Notes: generated by a model not told the origin, from the letters alone. A stretch of 64,000 bases of DNA from Mesorhizobium sp. YM1C-6-2 (GCF_003666685.1 NZ_RCIZ01000001.1:963254-1027253); one strand, 5' to 3'. Counted from the stretch's first letter, positions 19,278 through 30,643 are shown. Translations and numbers: made by a program.

Positions 19278-19922
19278 CTAGAGGCCCTCGGCTGGATAGG
19301 GGTGGGCAAGCAGCAGGGCGCGGCCGACCGCAAGCGAGATGCGCAGGTCGCCGCGCACTTCGTTGGACAAAGTGAGGGAAGTCCCGAATGGAACCTCGAC
19401 GCTGTCGAGGGGCCATTTCGCGCCCATCACGGATACGCCCGACAGATGCGAGAAGCCAAGGATGCTGAACAGCGTCCCGTCGTCGAAGTCGAAATCGCGC
19501 GAGCCGGGCAGGAGCGGGTGCGCTTCCTGCTCGCCGCTGGTGATGATGACCGGTAGGCCCTCCTTGGCTCGGCGGATCGCCAGCGCGACATGCAGGAAGG
19601 CGTGGTCGGCCCGCGCTCCGCCGAAGGCGCCGGCCAGCACAAGAGACGTGGCGCCGCGGGCCAGCGCCTCGGCGACCGCGAGTTCACCGTCGGTGCTGTC
19701 CTTGTCCTGCGGGAAGCGGTTTTGCGGGATGGCCGGATATTCGGCGACCAGCTCATCGGAAACGGAATCGAAGTCGCCCACCCAGATCTCCGGCGTCACG
19801 CCAAGCGACTTGGCATGCTTTATGCCCGCATCAGCGGCAATCACGCGTGCGCCCGCAACCTGCGCCTCAAGGCGCGGCGTGCAGACCAGCTTGCCGCCGA
19901 GAAGGATGAGGAATCTGCTCAT
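19278..19922 (-). CDS. Thiamine pyrophosphokinase
   Basis: This enzyme transfers pyrophosphate from ATP to thiamine, making TPP. The 214-residue product has ADAGIKHAKSLGVTPEIWVGDFDSVS and QDKDSTDGELAVAEAL (quoted here in parts: GDFDSVS and DKDSTDGE), the metal and nucleotide motifs of the family, and GAFGGARADHAF. It is divergent from the TPP-riboswitch thiBPQ operon. Import and activation of thiamine therefore sit side by side. It is followed after 8 bp by the ABC-F gene. Confidence 0.92.
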   Translation of the reverse strand: MSRFLILLGGKLVCTPRLEAQVAGARVIAADAGIKHAKSLGVTPEIWVGDFDSVSDELVAEYPAIPQNRFPQDKDSTDGELAVAEALARGATSLVLAGAFGGARADHAFLHVALAIRRAKEGLPVIITSGEQEAHPLLPGSRDFDFDDGTLFSILGFSHLSGVSVMGAKWPLDSVEVPFGTSLTLSNEVRGDLRISLAVGRALLLAHPYPAEGL

Positions 19923-20027
19923 GGCGGCCCCTTACCACGCGGAATATCGGAAGTGGAAGGCGCAAAGCCGTGCTGGAACAACAAAAGCTTGCCTGCGCAG
20001 GGCTTGGGCACTATCTGTCATCTCGCT

Positions 20028-20112
20028 CTAACGGGGTGCCGGCTTGTTCCGGCTGAGAGGCTGACGCCAACCCGCTGAACCTGATCCGGTTTGTACCGGC
20101 GGAGGGATTAGA
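20028..20112 (+). promoter_or_regulatory. TPP riboswitch (THI element)
   Basis: All conserved blocks of the THI box are present in order: ACGGGGTGCC, GGCTGAGAGG, ACCCGCTGAACCTGATCCGG and GTACCGGCGGAGGGA. It lies 57 bp upstream of thiB and should switch the thiBPQ operon off when TPP is plentiful, most likely by masking the ribosome site AACGAAGGAGG. Confidence 0.97.
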
Positions 20113-20168
20113 CGCTTCGGAAGTACCCGGCGCCTGGTTTCCCTTCAACACGAACGAAGGAGGCGCCG

Positions 20169-21170
20169 ATGCGCACGAAATTTTTGCCCCTGATCGTCCT
20201 TGCTCTCGCCGGGTTGCCTTTTCCCGCGGCTGCTCAGGACAAACTCAGGGTCTACACCTATGACAGCTTCACCGCCGAATGGGGGCCAGGCCCCCAGGTT
20301 GAAAAGGCTTTCGAGGCTGAATGCGGTTGCGATCTCCAGTTCGTGGCCGTCGCCGACGGCGTCGCGCTGCTTAACCGGCTGAAACTGGAAGGCGCCTCGA
20401 CGAAGGCCGACATCGTGCTCGGCCTCGACACCAATCTGACGGCGGAGGCGAAGGCGACAGGCCTGTTCGTGCCGGCCGGCATTGACACCAGCGCGGTCAA
20501 GGTTCCGGGCGGCTGGAGCGACGACGTCTTCGTGCCCTACGACTACGCCCATTTCGCCGTCATCTACGATTCCGAGAAGCTGGCGAACCCGCCGAAGAGC
20601 TTGCATGAGCTTGTCGAGGGCGATCCGGACCAGAAAATCGTGCTTCAGGACCCGCGCACCTCGACCCCCGGCCTGGGCATGGTTCTGTGGGTGAAGGCGG
20701 TCTACGGCGACAAGGCTCCCGAGGCCTGGGCGAAGCTCAAGGGCCGTGTTCTGACCGTGACGCCCGGCTGGAGCGAGGCCTATGGGCTCTTCACCAAGGG
20801 CGAGGCGCCGATGGTGCTTTCCTATACGAGCTCGCCAGCCTATCACATGGTCGCGGAGAACACGGAAAGGTACAAAGCCGCTGCCTTCGAGGAGGGCCAC
20901 TATCTCCAGATCGAGGTGGCCGGCATCACCACGACTGGCGCGAAAAACCCGCTTGCGGCGAAATTCATCGCCTTCATGACCGGACCCGGCTTCCAGGACG
21001 TCATTCCGGAGACAAACTGGATGTTCCCGGCCGGCAAGACCGACAAGCCGCTCAATCCTGCCTTCGGAAAGCTTGTCGAGCCTGAAAAGACACTGCTCTT
21101 TTCGGCGGAAGAGGTGGCGGCGAACCGCAAGGCCTGGGTCGACGAATGGCTCGCGGCGATGAGCAGGTGA
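20169..21170 (+). CDS. thiB: Thiamine ABC transporter, periplasmic binding protein
   Basis: The 333-residue protein starts with a signal peptide ([23 protein letters not shown]) and continues [17 protein letters not shown], the standard ThiB opening. Later blocks are [39 protein letters not shown] and SYTSSPAYH. It captures thiamine or TPP in the periplasm for ThiP/ThiQ. A TPP riboswitch lies upstream and GGAGG precedes the ATG. Confidence 0.96.
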   Translation: MRTKFLPLIVLALAGLPFPAAAQDKLRVYTYDSFTAEWGPGPQVEKAFEAECGCDLQFVAVADGVALLNRLKLEGASTKADIVLGLDTNLTAEAKATGLFVPAGIDTSAVKVPGGWSDDVFVPYDYAHFAVIYDSEKLANPPKSLHELVEGDPDQKIVLQDPRTSTPGLGMVLWVKAVYGDKAPEAWAKLKGRVLTVTPGWSEAYGLFTKGEAPMVLSYTSSPAYHMVAENTERYKAAAFEEGHYLQIEVAGITTTGAKNPLAAKFIAFMTGPGFQDVIPETNWMFPAGKTDKPLNPAFGKLVEPEKTLLFSAEEVAANRKAWVDEWLAAMSR

Positions 21171-22816
21171 CAAGCCGCGCATTTCACGCTCCCCAAAAGG
21201 GCGCGGGCGGGCGTCACGCCGATTGGCGCGTCCTCGCCGGTATTCTCGCCCTTGCCGCGATAGCGCTGCTGATCTGCGGAGCCTTTGCCGGCCTGCTCAT
21301 CGAAGGCTTCCGCGATCTTTCCGGCGCTGTCGACGCGTTCGACGCCTATCTCGGCAGGATCGTCCGCTTCACGCTCTGGCAGGCGGTCCTGTCGACGGCG
21401 CTTTCCGTGATTCCGGCGATCTTTGTCGCGCGCGCCCTGTCGCGCCACCCGGCCTTTCCCGGTCGGGCGATTATCCTGCGCCTGTTCGCGCTGCCGCTGG
21501 CGTTGCCGGCAATCGTCGCTGCGCTTGGCATACTGGCGCTGCTCGGGCGAGCCGGCTATCTCGCCGCGCCTCTATCGGCGCTGTCGGGCGGAACCTGGCC
21601 CGGCATATACGGCCTCTCCGGCGTATTGGTCGCGCATGTGTTCTTCAACCTCCCGCTTGCGACGAGGCTTTTTCTCGAAGCCCTCGATACGCTCCCGGCC
21701 GACCAATGGCGGCTGGCGAGCCAGCTCGGCATGGGGCCGGCCGCATCCTTCCGGCTGATCGAATGGCCGGCCATGCGAACGGCCTTCCCGGGAATCGCTG
21801 GGCTGGTCTTCATGCTCTGCATCACCTCCTTCACCATCGTGCTGACGCTCGGCGGCGGGCCGGCAGCGACCACGCTGGAGGTCGCCATCTACCAGGCGCT
21901 GCGCTTCGATTTCGACCCAGCGCGGGCGGTGACATTCACCCTGCTGCAGATCGTGCTGACAGTCATCGTTGTGCTCGCGCTGACCCGCCTCGGCGCCAAT
22001 GCCGCAATCGACGCCAGCCTGCCCGTGGCCCAGCGCAAATTCGTCATGATCCGTCCGGCGGAGGCTCTCTTCAACGCCGCGCTCATCGTCGTGGCGCTTG
22101 TCTTCGTCGCCGGGCCGATCGCAGCCACTGTCGCTGCGGGGCTGGCAGCCGATCTGCTGCGCCTGGCCGGCGATCCGGCGGTCCAGCAGGCGACGGCGAC
22201 GAGCATCGTCCTGGCCGTCATTTCCGCAATTCTCTCGGTCGCGATCGCGCTGTCCCTGGCGGCGGCGAGGCAGGGTCTGGCGCGGCGGCGCGGACCTCGC
22301 GCAGGCTTTCTCGAAAGCCTGGCGGGCACCGGCGCCGGCTTCGTTCTCGTGGTACCGCCGATCGTCATCGGCGCCGGCTGGTTCGTGCTGCTCCGGCACA
22401 CCGATTTCCTCTTTGCCGCGGCGCCTGTCATGGTGGCGACCGTCAACGCTGTCATGGCCATGCCCTTCGCGATCCGCGCCATCCGCCCGGCCTACGACGC
22501 AGCGGGCGAGCGCAACGACCGCCTCTGCGCGCAACTGGGCATAGCCGGCTGGAATCGGGTTCGGTTGATCGACTGGCCGGTGCTGCGCCGGCCGATTGCC
22601 ACCGGCTTCGCCTTCGCCATGGCACTGTCGTTGGGGGATCTCGGCGTCATTGCGCTGTTCGGCAGCGATTCCGTGCAGACCCTGCCCTATCTCCTCCTGG
22701 CGCGCCTGGGTTCGTACCGCACCGACGATGCGGCGGGTTTGGCGCTGCTGCTCGGCCTGCTCTGTCTGGTACTGGTGTTCCTCGCCGACCGTTTGGGAAA
22801 GGAGAAACCGGCTTGA
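21167..22816 (+). CDS. thiP: Thiamine ABC transporter, permease
   Basis: ThiP is a fused double permease with two copies of the binding-protein-dependent transport domain. About twelve hydrophobic segments are present, and EAA-type loops appear near [18 protein letters not shown] and [19 protein letters not shown] chose the GTG at 21167, overlapping the thiB stop (GTGA), giving 549 residues. An ATG at 21146 inside thiB would add seven. It is the second gene of thiBPQ. Confidence 0.94.
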   Translation: MTSRAFHAPQKGAGGRHADWRVLAGILALAAIALLICGAFAGLLIEGFRDLSGAVDAFDAYLGRIVRFTLWQAVLSTALSVIPAIFVARALSRHPAFPGRAIILRLFALPLALPAIVAALGILALLGRAGYLAAPLSALSGGTWPGIYGLSGVLVAHVFFNLPLATRLFLEALDTLPADQWRLASQLGMGPAASFRLIEWPAMRTAFPGIAGLVFMLCITSFTIVLTLGGGPAATTLEVAIYQALRFDFDPARAVTFTLLQIVLTVIVVLALTRLGANAAIDASLPVAQRKFVMIRPAEALFNAALIVVALVFVAGPIAATVAAGLAADLLRLAGDPAVQQATATSIVLAVISAILSVAIALSLAAARQGLARRRGPRAGFLESLAGTGAGFVLVVPPIVIGAGWFVLLRHTDFLFAAAPVMVATVNAVMAMPFAIRAIRPAYDAAGERNDRLCAQLGIAGWNRVRLIDWPVLRRPIATGFAFAMALSLGDLGVIALFGSDSVQTLPYLLLARLGSYRTDDAAGLALLLGLLCLVLVFLADRLGKEKPA

Positions 22817-23568
22817 ACGGGGGACGACAGAACGGCACGCCGGTCCGCCTTGACAAGGTGAGCTTCAGCTATGGCGAGGCGGCCATGCGTTTCGATGTCG
22901 AGTTCAGGGCCGCGGCGATCACCGCGGTGATGGGCCCCAGCGGCTCGGGGAAGTCGACACTGCTCAACCTTGTCGCCGGCTTCGAGACGCCGGATACCGG
23001 CCGGGTGATCATCGGCGGAGAAGATGTCACCGGCCAGCGGCCGGCAGCCCGGCCGGTTTCGATGATGTTCCAGGAGAACAATCTCTTCGCCCATCTCGAC
23101 GTCGGCGCCAATGTTGGGCTCGGCCGATCGCCTTCCCTGCGCCTCACGCCGGCCGACCGGACCGCCGTCGCCGAGGCGTTGGAACGCACTGGGCTTGCCG
23201 GCAAGGAACGCCGCCTGCCGCGTGAACTCTCCGGCGGCGAGCGTCAGCGTGTGGCGCTCGCGCGCATCCTGGTGCGTGATCGCCCGGTGCTATTGCTTGA
23301 TGAACCTTTCGGTTCACTCGGCCCGGCGCTCCGCACCGATATGCTGGAGCTTCTGGCCGGCGTGCAGGCCGAGCGGCGCATGACTGTGCTTTTCGTGACG
23401 CATCAGCCGGAGGACGCGCGGCGGGTCGCAGACGACATGGTTTTTCTGGAGGATGGCCTGATTTCGGCTACCGGCGCGACCGAAGCCTTCTTCAGCGAGG
23501 GTGGTCCGGAAGCGTTCAGGCGCTATATCGGAACACAGATCACGGAATTTGCCCGGAAGCGGACATAA
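22813..23568 (+). CDS. thiQ: Thiamine ABC transporter, ATP-binding protein
   Basis: The 251-residue ATPase carries Walker [10 protein letters not shown], the Q-loop [11 protein letters not shown], the signature [13 protein letters not shown] and Walker [14 protein letters not shown], followed by VTHQPEDAR. The start is a TTG at 22813 overlapping the thiP stop (TTGA), with AGGAG just upstream, so translation is coupled. A longer open frame running back through thiP in this register is not coding. Confidence 0.94.
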   Translation: MNGGRQNGTPVRLDKVSFSYGEAAMRFDVEFRAAAITAVMGPSGSGKSTLLNLVAGFETPDTGRVIIGGEDVTGQRPAARPVSMMFQENNLFAHLDVGANVGLGRSPSLRLTPADRTAVAEALERTGLAGKERRLPRELSGGERQRVALARILVRDRPVLLLDEPFGSLGPALRTDMLELLAGVQAERRMTVLFVTHQPEDARRVADDMVFLEDGLISATGATEAFFSEGGPEAFRRYIGTQITEFARKRT

Positions 23569-23593
23569 TTTACGATCAAACCGCCACTTGGGG

Positions 23594-23612
23594 GCCATTA
23601 TGTGGTAATGGC
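23594..23612 (+). other. Hairpin after thiQ
   Basis: GCCATTA, loop TGTGG, TAATGGC. It could mark the end of the thi operon but lacks a T-run. Confidence 0.3.
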
Positions 23613-23680
23613 GGTCCAAGAGAGCAGATTGAGGTCGCCCGGAACTCCCAGGCCGGCGCGCCGCCAACCGGAAGGACATT

Positions 23681-25219
23681 GTGCCAGCGTTTCGCAAGAT
23701 CAGCCGAGGAGGGGCCGATACGCGGCCGTCCCGTCCGCTGAGCCACACCGCGCGTCTCCTCGCGGCGGTAGGCTTGACGGCGCTGCTTGCCGGCTGCCAG
23801 GCGCTATCCAGCCTGTCGACCGGCGGTCAGGTCAAGGAATCGGCCTTCCGCCCGTCCGAAACTCCAGTCACCGTCGATTCCGTATCGCGCAACGATCGGC
23901 TTGCCGAACTGGCGCGCGCGCAGCACCCGCGCATTCTGGCCACCTATGGCGGCGAATACTCGGATCCCAAGCTGGAGCGGATGGTCGCCAAGGTCGTCGG
24001 CAACCTCACCACGGTCTCGGGCAATCCCGGCCAAGCCTACCGCATCACCATCCTGAACTCGCCCAATGTGAACGCTTTCGCGCTGCCGGGCGGCTATCTC
24101 TACGTCACCCGTGGCTTGTTGGCGCTGGCCAATGATTCGGCCGAGCTTGCAGCTGTCGTCGCCCACGAGATGGGGCATGTCACGGCCAATCACGGCCTGC
24201 AGCGCCAGCAGCGTGAGGCCGAGGAGGTGCTTGCCACCAAGGTGGTGACCGATGTTCTCGGCCAGACCCCGAGCGCCAACATGGCGCTGATCCGCGGCAA
24301 GCTCAGGCTTGCGCAATTCTCGCGCAACCAGGAACTGGAAGCGGACGCCATTGGCATCAGGGCGAGCGGGCAGGCAGGGTTCGATCCTTACGCGGCGGGC
24401 CGCTTCCTGCAATCGATGTCGGCCTATACCGATTTCCGCTCCGTCAGCGGCGCGACCGACGCCAGCCTCGATTTTCTCGCAAGCCACCCCAACGCGCCGC
24501 AGCGTATCGAACTCGCGCAACGCCATGCGCGTCAGTTCGGCCCGCCGGGGCAGGGCGCGCGCGATCGCGACTCCTTCCTTGCGGGCATAGACGGCTTGCT
24601 CTACGGCGACACGCCGGAAGAAGGCTATGTGCGCGGCAACACCTTCCTGCATCCGCGCCTGGGCCTGTCCTTCTCGGTGCCGCCAGGCTTCGTCATCGAC
24701 AACAGCGCCGCTGCCGTGACCGCCACCGGTCCGGGTGAGCTTGCCGTCCGTTTCGACGGTGTCGCACTCAATCCCCGCACGCAGCTTGCGGACTATATCC
24801 GCTCGGGCTGGGTCGCCGGGCTAGACCCCTCCAGTGTCCGTAACGTTACGATCAACGGCAATGAGGCGGCGACCGCGCGTGCCGCTGCCGATGGCTGGAA
24901 GTTTGACATTACCGTGATCAGGGCCGGCGGTCAGGTCTACCGGCTGCTGACGGCCGCGCCCACCGCGAGTGACCAGCTCGACGCGACGGCGCAGACGGTC
25001 GGCGGCAGCTTCAAGCTGCTTTCGGCGCGCGAGAAAGCGAGCCTGAAGCCGCTGAGGATTCGAGTGGTGACGGTGAAGCCCGGCCAGACGGTCGGCTCGA
25101 TCGCCGCCTCGATGGTCGGCGTCGACCGCAAGCTGGAACTCTTCCGGGTCCTGAATGCGCTTGCTCCCGGCGCTACGGTCTCGGCCGGCGACAAGGTGAA
25201 GATAATCACCGACAGTTGA
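23681..25219 (+). CDS. M48-family zinc metalloprotease, lipoprotein
   Basis: The GTG at 23681 follows GGAAGGAC. The 512-residue product has a lipobox LLAGC39 after a hydrophobic helix, so it is anchored to a membrane facing the periplasm. The zinc motif is HEMGH (162-166) with the third ligand in the E-L-E-A-D block (218-222). A BepA/LoiP-like catalytic half is followed by a 'PGFVIDNS' domain. The C-terminal 50 residues look LysM-like (RVVTVKPGQTVGSIA), suggesting peptidoglycan contact. It probably handles outer-membrane protein quality. It converges with rpoH, 6 bp apart. Confidence 0.92.
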   Translation: MPAFRKISRGGADTRPSRPLSHTARLLAAVGLTALLAGCQALSSLSTGGQVKESAFRPSETPVTVDSVSRNDRLAELARAQHPRILATYGGEYSDPKLERMVAKVVGNLTTVSGNPGQAYRITILNSPNVNAFALPGGYLYVTRGLLALANDSAELAAVVAHEMGHVTANHGLQRQQREAEEVLATKVVTDVLGQTPSANMALIRGKLRLAQFSRNQELEADAIGIRASGQAGFDPYAAGRFLQSMSAYTDFRSVSGATDASLDFLASHPNAPQRIELAQRHARQFGPPGQGARDRDSFLAGIDGLLYGDTPEEGYVRGNTFLHPRLGLSFSVPPGFVIDNSAAAVTATGPGELAVRFDGVALNPRTQLADYIRSGWVAGLDPSSVRNVTINGNEAATARAAADGWKFDITVIRAGGQVYRLLTAAPTASDQLDATAQTVGGSFKLLSAREKASLKPLRIRVVTVKPGQTVGSIAASMVGVDRKLELFRVLNALAPGATVSAGDKVKIITDS

Positions 25220-25225
25220 TGGAGT

Positions 25226-26086
<861 letters not shown>

Positions 26087-26347
26087 GCTGCGCTCCTATT
26101 GCCTGGCACACCGCCGGCGAAGCCGACGCCGCGCCCCGCGCAGCACTCAAGGTCCGCGCAAAAATCGCAAACGTTCCAGAGACGGAAAATGTTCCAAGGC
26201 AGGCGCGTCGGGGCCAGAACGTGCCTGCAGGCGGCGACGCAAAACCGCCTTGCCAGCGGCGCAGCCACATCCGATAAGCGTGCCCCGGTGGGAGGCATCG
26301 CGCTCCGCACCCCGTGCCGTTGCGAAGAATCGATGGGGAGAACGATT

Positions 26348-27262
26348 GTGAAACTTGGTTTGCTGACCGCACCTTTTCCTGAAACGCCGCTCGATGGCGT
26401 CGCCGACTGGGCAAGCTCCGAAGGCTTCGAGGCGCTGGAGATCGCGTGCTGGCCCAAATCGGCCGGTCCCGCCCGACGCTACGCCGGAACCTCCCATATC
26501 GATGTCGCCGCGATCTCCGCCTCGGAAGGCAAGGAGGTCGTTGCCAGGCTGCAGGGCAAGGGTCTCGTCGTTTCCGCGCTCGGTTATTATCCGAACCCGC
26601 TTCACCCCGACGCAAACCATCGCCAGACGGTCATCGATCACCTTAAGAAGGTCATCGGCGCGGCCGGCAGGATGGGTGTCGGGCTGGTCAACACCTTCTG
26701 CGGCGGCGACGCGGCGCAGACCGTCGACGCCAACTGGCAGGAGGCACAGAAGGTCTGGCCGGAAATCATCGCCTTCGCCCGCGACAATGGCGTCAGGCTC
26801 GCCTTCGAGAACTGCCCGATGATCTTCAGCTACGACGAGTGGCCGGGCGGTCACAACATCGCCTATTCGCCCTATGTCTGGCGCCGCATCATCGAGGAAT
26901 GGAAGGGTGAGGTCGGCATGAACTACGACCCGTCGCATCTCGTCTGGCAGATGATCGACCAGGGCCGCTTTATCAGGGAGTTCGGCGGGCACATGTTCCA
27001 CGTTCACGCCAAGGACCTGATGATCGACCGTGACGGGCTTTACGAGCGCGGCATCATGTCTTCAGGCATGGGGTGGCAGATTCCGCGCATGCCGGGGCTG
27101 GGCGAGGTCGACTGGAACGGCTTCTTCTCGGGCCTCTACCGTGTCGGTTATGACGGCCCCGTCGTCATCGAGCACGAGGACCGCCGCTTCGAGGGCAGCG
27201 ACGAGGCCGTGAAACGCGGCTTCCTGCTCGCCCGCGACGTGCTGAAACCGCTGGTGAAATAG
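26348..27262 (+). CDS. Xylose-isomerase-like TIM-barrel sugar phosphate isomerase/epimerase
   Basis: The 304-residue protein shows the AP-endonuclease-2/TIM-barrel pattern. KLGLLTAPFP opens it and VNTFCGG follows. The metal ligands are visible in FENCPMIF (Glu), NYDPSHLVWQ (Asp/His), HVHAKD (His) and VIEHED (Glu). Such enzymes isomerise or epimerise sugars or inositols in the cytosol. I prefer the GTG at 26348, which has GGGGAG 8 bp upstream, over the ATG at 26333. Substrate is unknown. Confidence 0.88.
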   Translation: MKLGLLTAPFPETPLDGVADWASSEGFEALEIACWPKSAGPARRYAGTSHIDVAAISASEGKEVVARLQGKGLVVSALGYYPNPLHPDANHRQTVIDHLKKVIGAAGRMGVGLVNTFCGGDAAQTVDANWQEAQKVWPEIIAFARDNGVRLAFENCPMIFSYDEWPGGHNIAYSPYVWRRIIEEWKGEVGMNYDPSHLVWQMIDQGRFIREFGGHMFHVHAKDLMIDRDGLYERGIMSSGMGWQIPRMPGLGEVDWNGFFSGLYRVGYDGPVVIEHEDRRFEGSDEAVKRGFLLARDVLKPLVK

Positions 27263-27354
27263 GCCGACCGCCGGGGAAGCGCTCCGGCCGCGGCTTGAAC
27301 GCGGCCGGACAAATGCGTATCTCGTGACGGCTGCTGCTGTTCCGGAGAACCATC

Positions 27355-27618
27355 TTGTCGGCACTGGACCGTTTTCTTGGCGACTCGCCGCTTCGCGTGC
27401 TTATCAAGCTCGTCGTCATCTCGTTCCTCGTCGGCGTGGTGATGCACGCCTTCGGCTGGTCGCCCTTCGACGTGCTTTACGGCATCCGCGACTTCTTCCT
27501 CGACATCTGGAACATGGGCTTCGCGGCGATCGAACGCTTCCTGGGTTATTTCCTGCTCGGCGCGGCCATCGTCGTGCCGGCCTTCATCCTGCTCAGGCTC
27601 TTCAGTTACAGGCGTTGA
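27355..27618 (+). CDS. DUF6460 small membrane protein
   Basis: This 87-residue protein reads from a TTG with GGAG upstream. It opens LDRFLGDSPLRVLIKLVVISF and has two hydrophobic helices (about 15-33 and 65-82), with the conserved block AFGWSPFDV between them. The same gene type is widespread in rhizobia, without known function. It is probably an inner-membrane protein. Confidence 0.8.
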   Translation: MSALDRFLGDSPLRVLIKLVVISFLVGVVMHAFGWSPFDVLYGIRDFFLDIWNMGFAAIERFLGYFLLGAAIVVPAFILLRLFSYRR

Positions 27619-27726
27619 TCCACGGTCTCGACTGAACCACCGCCGCCTTTCGCTTGGCCGCGGTAGGCCGGACGATTGCGCCATGCCGCGGACTGATGCA
27701 GACGGGTCGGTCAAAGAGGCGACTCC

Positions 27727-29061
27727 GTGGACCACACTTCCCATCCGGCGATCCGGCCATTCTCGGTGACCCACCATTCGGTGCTGGCGATCGCCGTGCC
27801 GATGACGCTCGCCTATCTGACCACGCCGCTCCTGGGTCTGGTCGATACGGCCGTCGTCGGCCAGTTTGGCGATGCGGCGCTGATCGGAGGCCTCGCCGCC
27901 GGCGCACTGGTGTTCGATGTGGTGTTCACCACCTTCAATTTCGTGCGCTCCGGCACCACCGGCCTTGTCGCCCAGGCGTTCGGCCGGGGCGACACGGCGG
28001 AAGAGCAGGCCGTGTTCTGGCGCGCCTTCGCCATCGCGGTGACGGCCGGCGTCATCCTTGCCGCGCTCGCCCCATTCCTAGTCTTCGTCGGGCAGTGGTT
28101 CATCAATGCGGGCGGCCGCGTCGACGAAGCCATTGCGACCTACGTCCGTATCCGGCTGCTGGCGGCGCCCATTTCGCTCGTCAACTATGCCGTGCTCGGC
28201 TATCTGCTCGGACGCGGCGAAGGCACGCTGGCGCTCCTGTTGCAGCTTGTGCTCAACGGCATCAACATCGTCCTGTCGATCGCCCTCGGTCTCCATCTCG
28301 GCTGGGGCGTCGCCGGCGTCGCCTGGGGCACTTTCGGCGGTGAACTTGCAGCGGCATTGCTCGGCATGGCGATCGTGCTGCGCCGTTTTGCCAAGGGGCC
28401 ACGGCTGGACCGCGCGCACCTGTTCGACCGCAAGGCCTTTATCCGCATGATCTCGCTCAACCGCGACATCATGATCCGCTCGTTCACGCTGCTCGCCGCC
28501 TTTGCGCTGTTCACCCGACAGGGCGCGCAGTTCGGCACCGTGACGCTCGCTGCCAACGCCGTGCTGATGAATTTCTTCATGGTCGCGAGCTTCTTCCTCG
28601 ACGGCTTCGCCACCGCCGCCGAACAGCTTGCAGGCCGGGCGGTCGGCGCGCGCTATGCCGAAGCCTTCAGGCGTGCAGTCCGGCTAACCGCGTTCTGGGG
28701 CTTTGCGCTTGCCGTTGCCGCTTCGCTGATCATGCTCTCGTTCGGCAGCGAACTGATCGCGGTCATCACCACCGCCGAAGAGGTTCGGGCCGCCGCGGCG
28801 CTGTACCTTCCATGGGCTGCATTCGCCGGGCTGAGCGGCGTGCTTGCCTTCCAGATGGATGGCGTCTTCATCGGCGCGACGTGGTCGCGCGACATGCGCA
28901 ACATGATGCTGGCGTCGTTTCTGGTCTTTGCGGCGGCGCTCTTCGCGCTGGCCCCGGCCTTCGGCAATGACGGGCTTTGGGCGGCGCTGCATATCTTCCT
29001 GCTCTGCCGCGGCCTGAGCCTGCTCGCCACGCTGCGCGTCAGGGTCAGGACGGCATTTTAA
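27727..29061 (+). CDS. MATE-family multidrug/toxin extrusion transporter (DinF type)
   Basis: The 444-residue inner-membrane protein has about twelve helices. The MATE hallmarks are VPMTLAYLTTPLLGLVDTAVVGQ in helix 1-2 and FDVVFTTFNFVRSGTTGLVAQAFG, closest to the DinF branch, which uses H+ or Na+. The start is GTG at 27727 after GAGGCG. Its stop overlaps the convergent pyrD stop by 4 bp. Confidence 0.93.
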   Translation: MDHTSHPAIRPFSVTHHSVLAIAVPMTLAYLTTPLLGLVDTAVVGQFGDAALIGGLAAGALVFDVVFTTFNFVRSGTTGLVAQAFGRGDTAEEQAVFWRAFAIAVTAGVILAALAPFLVFVGQWFINAGGRVDEAIATYVRIRLLAAPISLVNYAVLGYLLGRGEGTLALLLQLVLNGINIVLSIALGLHLGWGVAGVAWGTFGGELAAALLGMAIVLRRFAKGPRLDRAHLFDRKAFIRMISLNRDIMIRSFTLLAAFALFTRQGAQFGTVTLAANAVLMNFFMVASFFLDGFATAAEQLAGRAVGARYAEAFRRAVRLTAFWGFALAVAASLIMLSFGSELIAVITTAEEVRAAAALYLPWAAFAGLSGVLAFQMDGVFIGATWSRDMRNMMLASFLVFAAALFALAPAFGNDGLWAALHIFLLCRGLSLLATLRVRVRTAF

Positions 29062-30152
29062 AGCGATCTGTCGGCCCAGTGCACCACCCGGCTGTCGCGG
29101 ATTTCAGACAGCGAGGATATGCGTTCCTTGTCGAGGAATTTCGAAAAACCCTGCACGATGCGGCCGGGCAGGGCAGGCCCGGCATAGATCATGCCGGTGT
29201 AGAGCTGCACGAGGTCGGCGCCGGCCCGGATCTTCTCCAGCGCGGTGTCGACGCTGTCGACGCCGCCGACGCCGATAAGCGCGGCATCAGGGCCGAGCAG
29301 CTTGCGCATCCTGGCAAGCGCGACGGTCGAGCGTTCGAACAGCGGCCGGCCCGACAGTCCGCCGGTTTCAGCCTTGTGCGCCGAGGATTTGAGGGCAGGG
29401 CGGGAGATCGTCGTGTTGGAGACGATGACCCCTTCGACCTGCTTCTCGAGCACCTCGGCGGCGATGTCCTCGAGGTCAGCCTGATGGAGGTCGGGCGCGA
29501 TCTTCAGGAACAGCGGCACCTGGTGTCCGGCCTTGGCGATTGCGGAATCCCGCGCCCTCACCACGCGGGACAGCAGCTCGGAAAGGCTCTCGCGCGCCTG
29601 CATGTCGCGCAGACCCGGCGTGTTGGGCGAGGAGATGTTGACCGTCAGATAGGAGGCGAACGGCGCGAAGCGCTCGACGCCGAGCGCGTAGTCGCCGATC
29701 CGGTCGGTGCTATCCTTGTTGGCGCCTATGTTGACGCCGACGACACCCGCCCTCCATGCGCGCGCGGCAAGCCGGCGTTCGGCGGCATCGTGGCCTTCAT
29801 TATTGAAGCCCAGCCGGTTGATCACCGCGCCGTCCTCGGCAAGCCGGAAGATGCGCGGCTTCGGATTGCCGGACTGGGGGAGGGGCGTCACCGTGCCGAC
29901 CTCGGCGAAGCCGAAGCCTAGCGTCAGCAATGCATCCGGTACCTCGGCGTTCTTGTCGTAGCCTGCGGCCATGCCGAGCGGGTTGTCGAAGGTGACGCCG
30001 GCGACGGTGGTGCGGAGCCTGGGGTCGTGGTGCGGTGACTTGGCCACGGGAAGACCGGCCTTCAGCGCCTTGATCGACAGTCCGTGCGCGGTCTCGGGAT
30101 CGACGCAGAAAAGCCCCTTGCGGCCGATTTTCTCCAAGACGTCGAGGATCAT
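29058..30152 (-). CDS. pyrD: Dihydroorotate dehydrogenase (quinone), class 2
   Basis: PyrD oxidises dihydroorotate to orotate at the inner membrane using quinone. The 364-residue product has the class 2 N-terminal helix (EKIGRKGLFCVDPETAHGL), NPLGMAAGYDKNA, INRLGFNNEG, SPNTPGLR with the catalytic Ser in NISSPNTPG, and TGGLSGRPL and GVGGV for FMN. The ATG at 30152 overlaps the DUF952 stop by 4 bp, so the two genes are coupled. Confidence 0.97.
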   Translation of the reverse strand: MILDVLEKIGRKGLFCVDPETAHGLSIKALKAGLPVAKSPHHDPRLRTTVAGVTFDNPLGMAAGYDKNAEVPDALLTLGFGFAEVGTVTPLPQSGNPKPRIFRLAEDGAVINRLGFNNEGHDAAERRLAARAWRAGVVGVNIGANKDSTDRIGDYALGVERFAPFASYLTVNISSPNTPGLRDMQARESLSELLSRVVRARDSAIAKAGHQVPLFLKIAPDLHQADLEDIAAEVLEKQVEGVIVSNTTISRPALKSSAHKAETGGLSGRPLFERSTVALARMRKLLGPDAALIGVGGVDSVDTALEKIRAGADLVQLYTGMIYAGPALPGRIVQGFSKFLDKERISSLSEIRDSRVVHWADRSL

Positions 30153-30496
30153 GCGAGATCTGCCGGGAAGACGTGGTGTCCGTCGCCGCCGAGCGGCAGC
30201 GGCTTGACCCAGAGCACTTCTGAAGGGTCGAGCGGTGCGTAAAGATGCGGGAAAAGTGCGCCGCCGCGCGAGACCTCCCACTTCAGCGCTGCGCCGAGCC
30301 GTTCGGCCTCGACAGCAACGAGCAGGAGATTCGCCTGTCCGGCAAAGTGCTTTGCCGCGGTTTCCCGGACCTGCCCGGCGGTAGAAAAATGGATGAAGCC
30401 GTCGGCAAGATCGACCGGGGCGCCGTCGAAGCGACCTGTCTTCCCGGCTTCGTGCCACAGAGCGTCGGGACAAATCTTGTAAATGATGGTCGCCAT
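30149..30496 (-). CDS. DUF952 domain protein
   Basis: This 115-residue protein opens ATIIYKICPDALW and has DGFIHFSTAGQVRETA and the later LFPHLYAPL, the DUF952 pattern. A HxH-like site is conserved, but no activity is established. It is coupled to pyrD by a 4-bp overlap, a common arrangement in rhizobia. Confidence 0.88.
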   Translation of the reverse strand: MATIIYKICPDALWHEAGKTGRFDGAPVDLADGFIHFSTAGQVRETAAKHFAGQANLLLVAVEAERLGAALKWEVSRGGALFPHLYAPLDPSEVLWVKPLPLGGDGHHVFPADLA

Positions 30497-30643
30497 GAGG
30501 GCGGCTATAGGCCGATTGCGGCGCAGGTAAAAGCCAGCCGGCCGGGCATGTCCCCAATTTAGGCGCAAAGCGGGTCGAGAATCGGATAAGCTGCTGCCGA
30601 GGTGGACTATGGCTTCGGCCAGAATCAGCGAGTGGAGGTGGCC

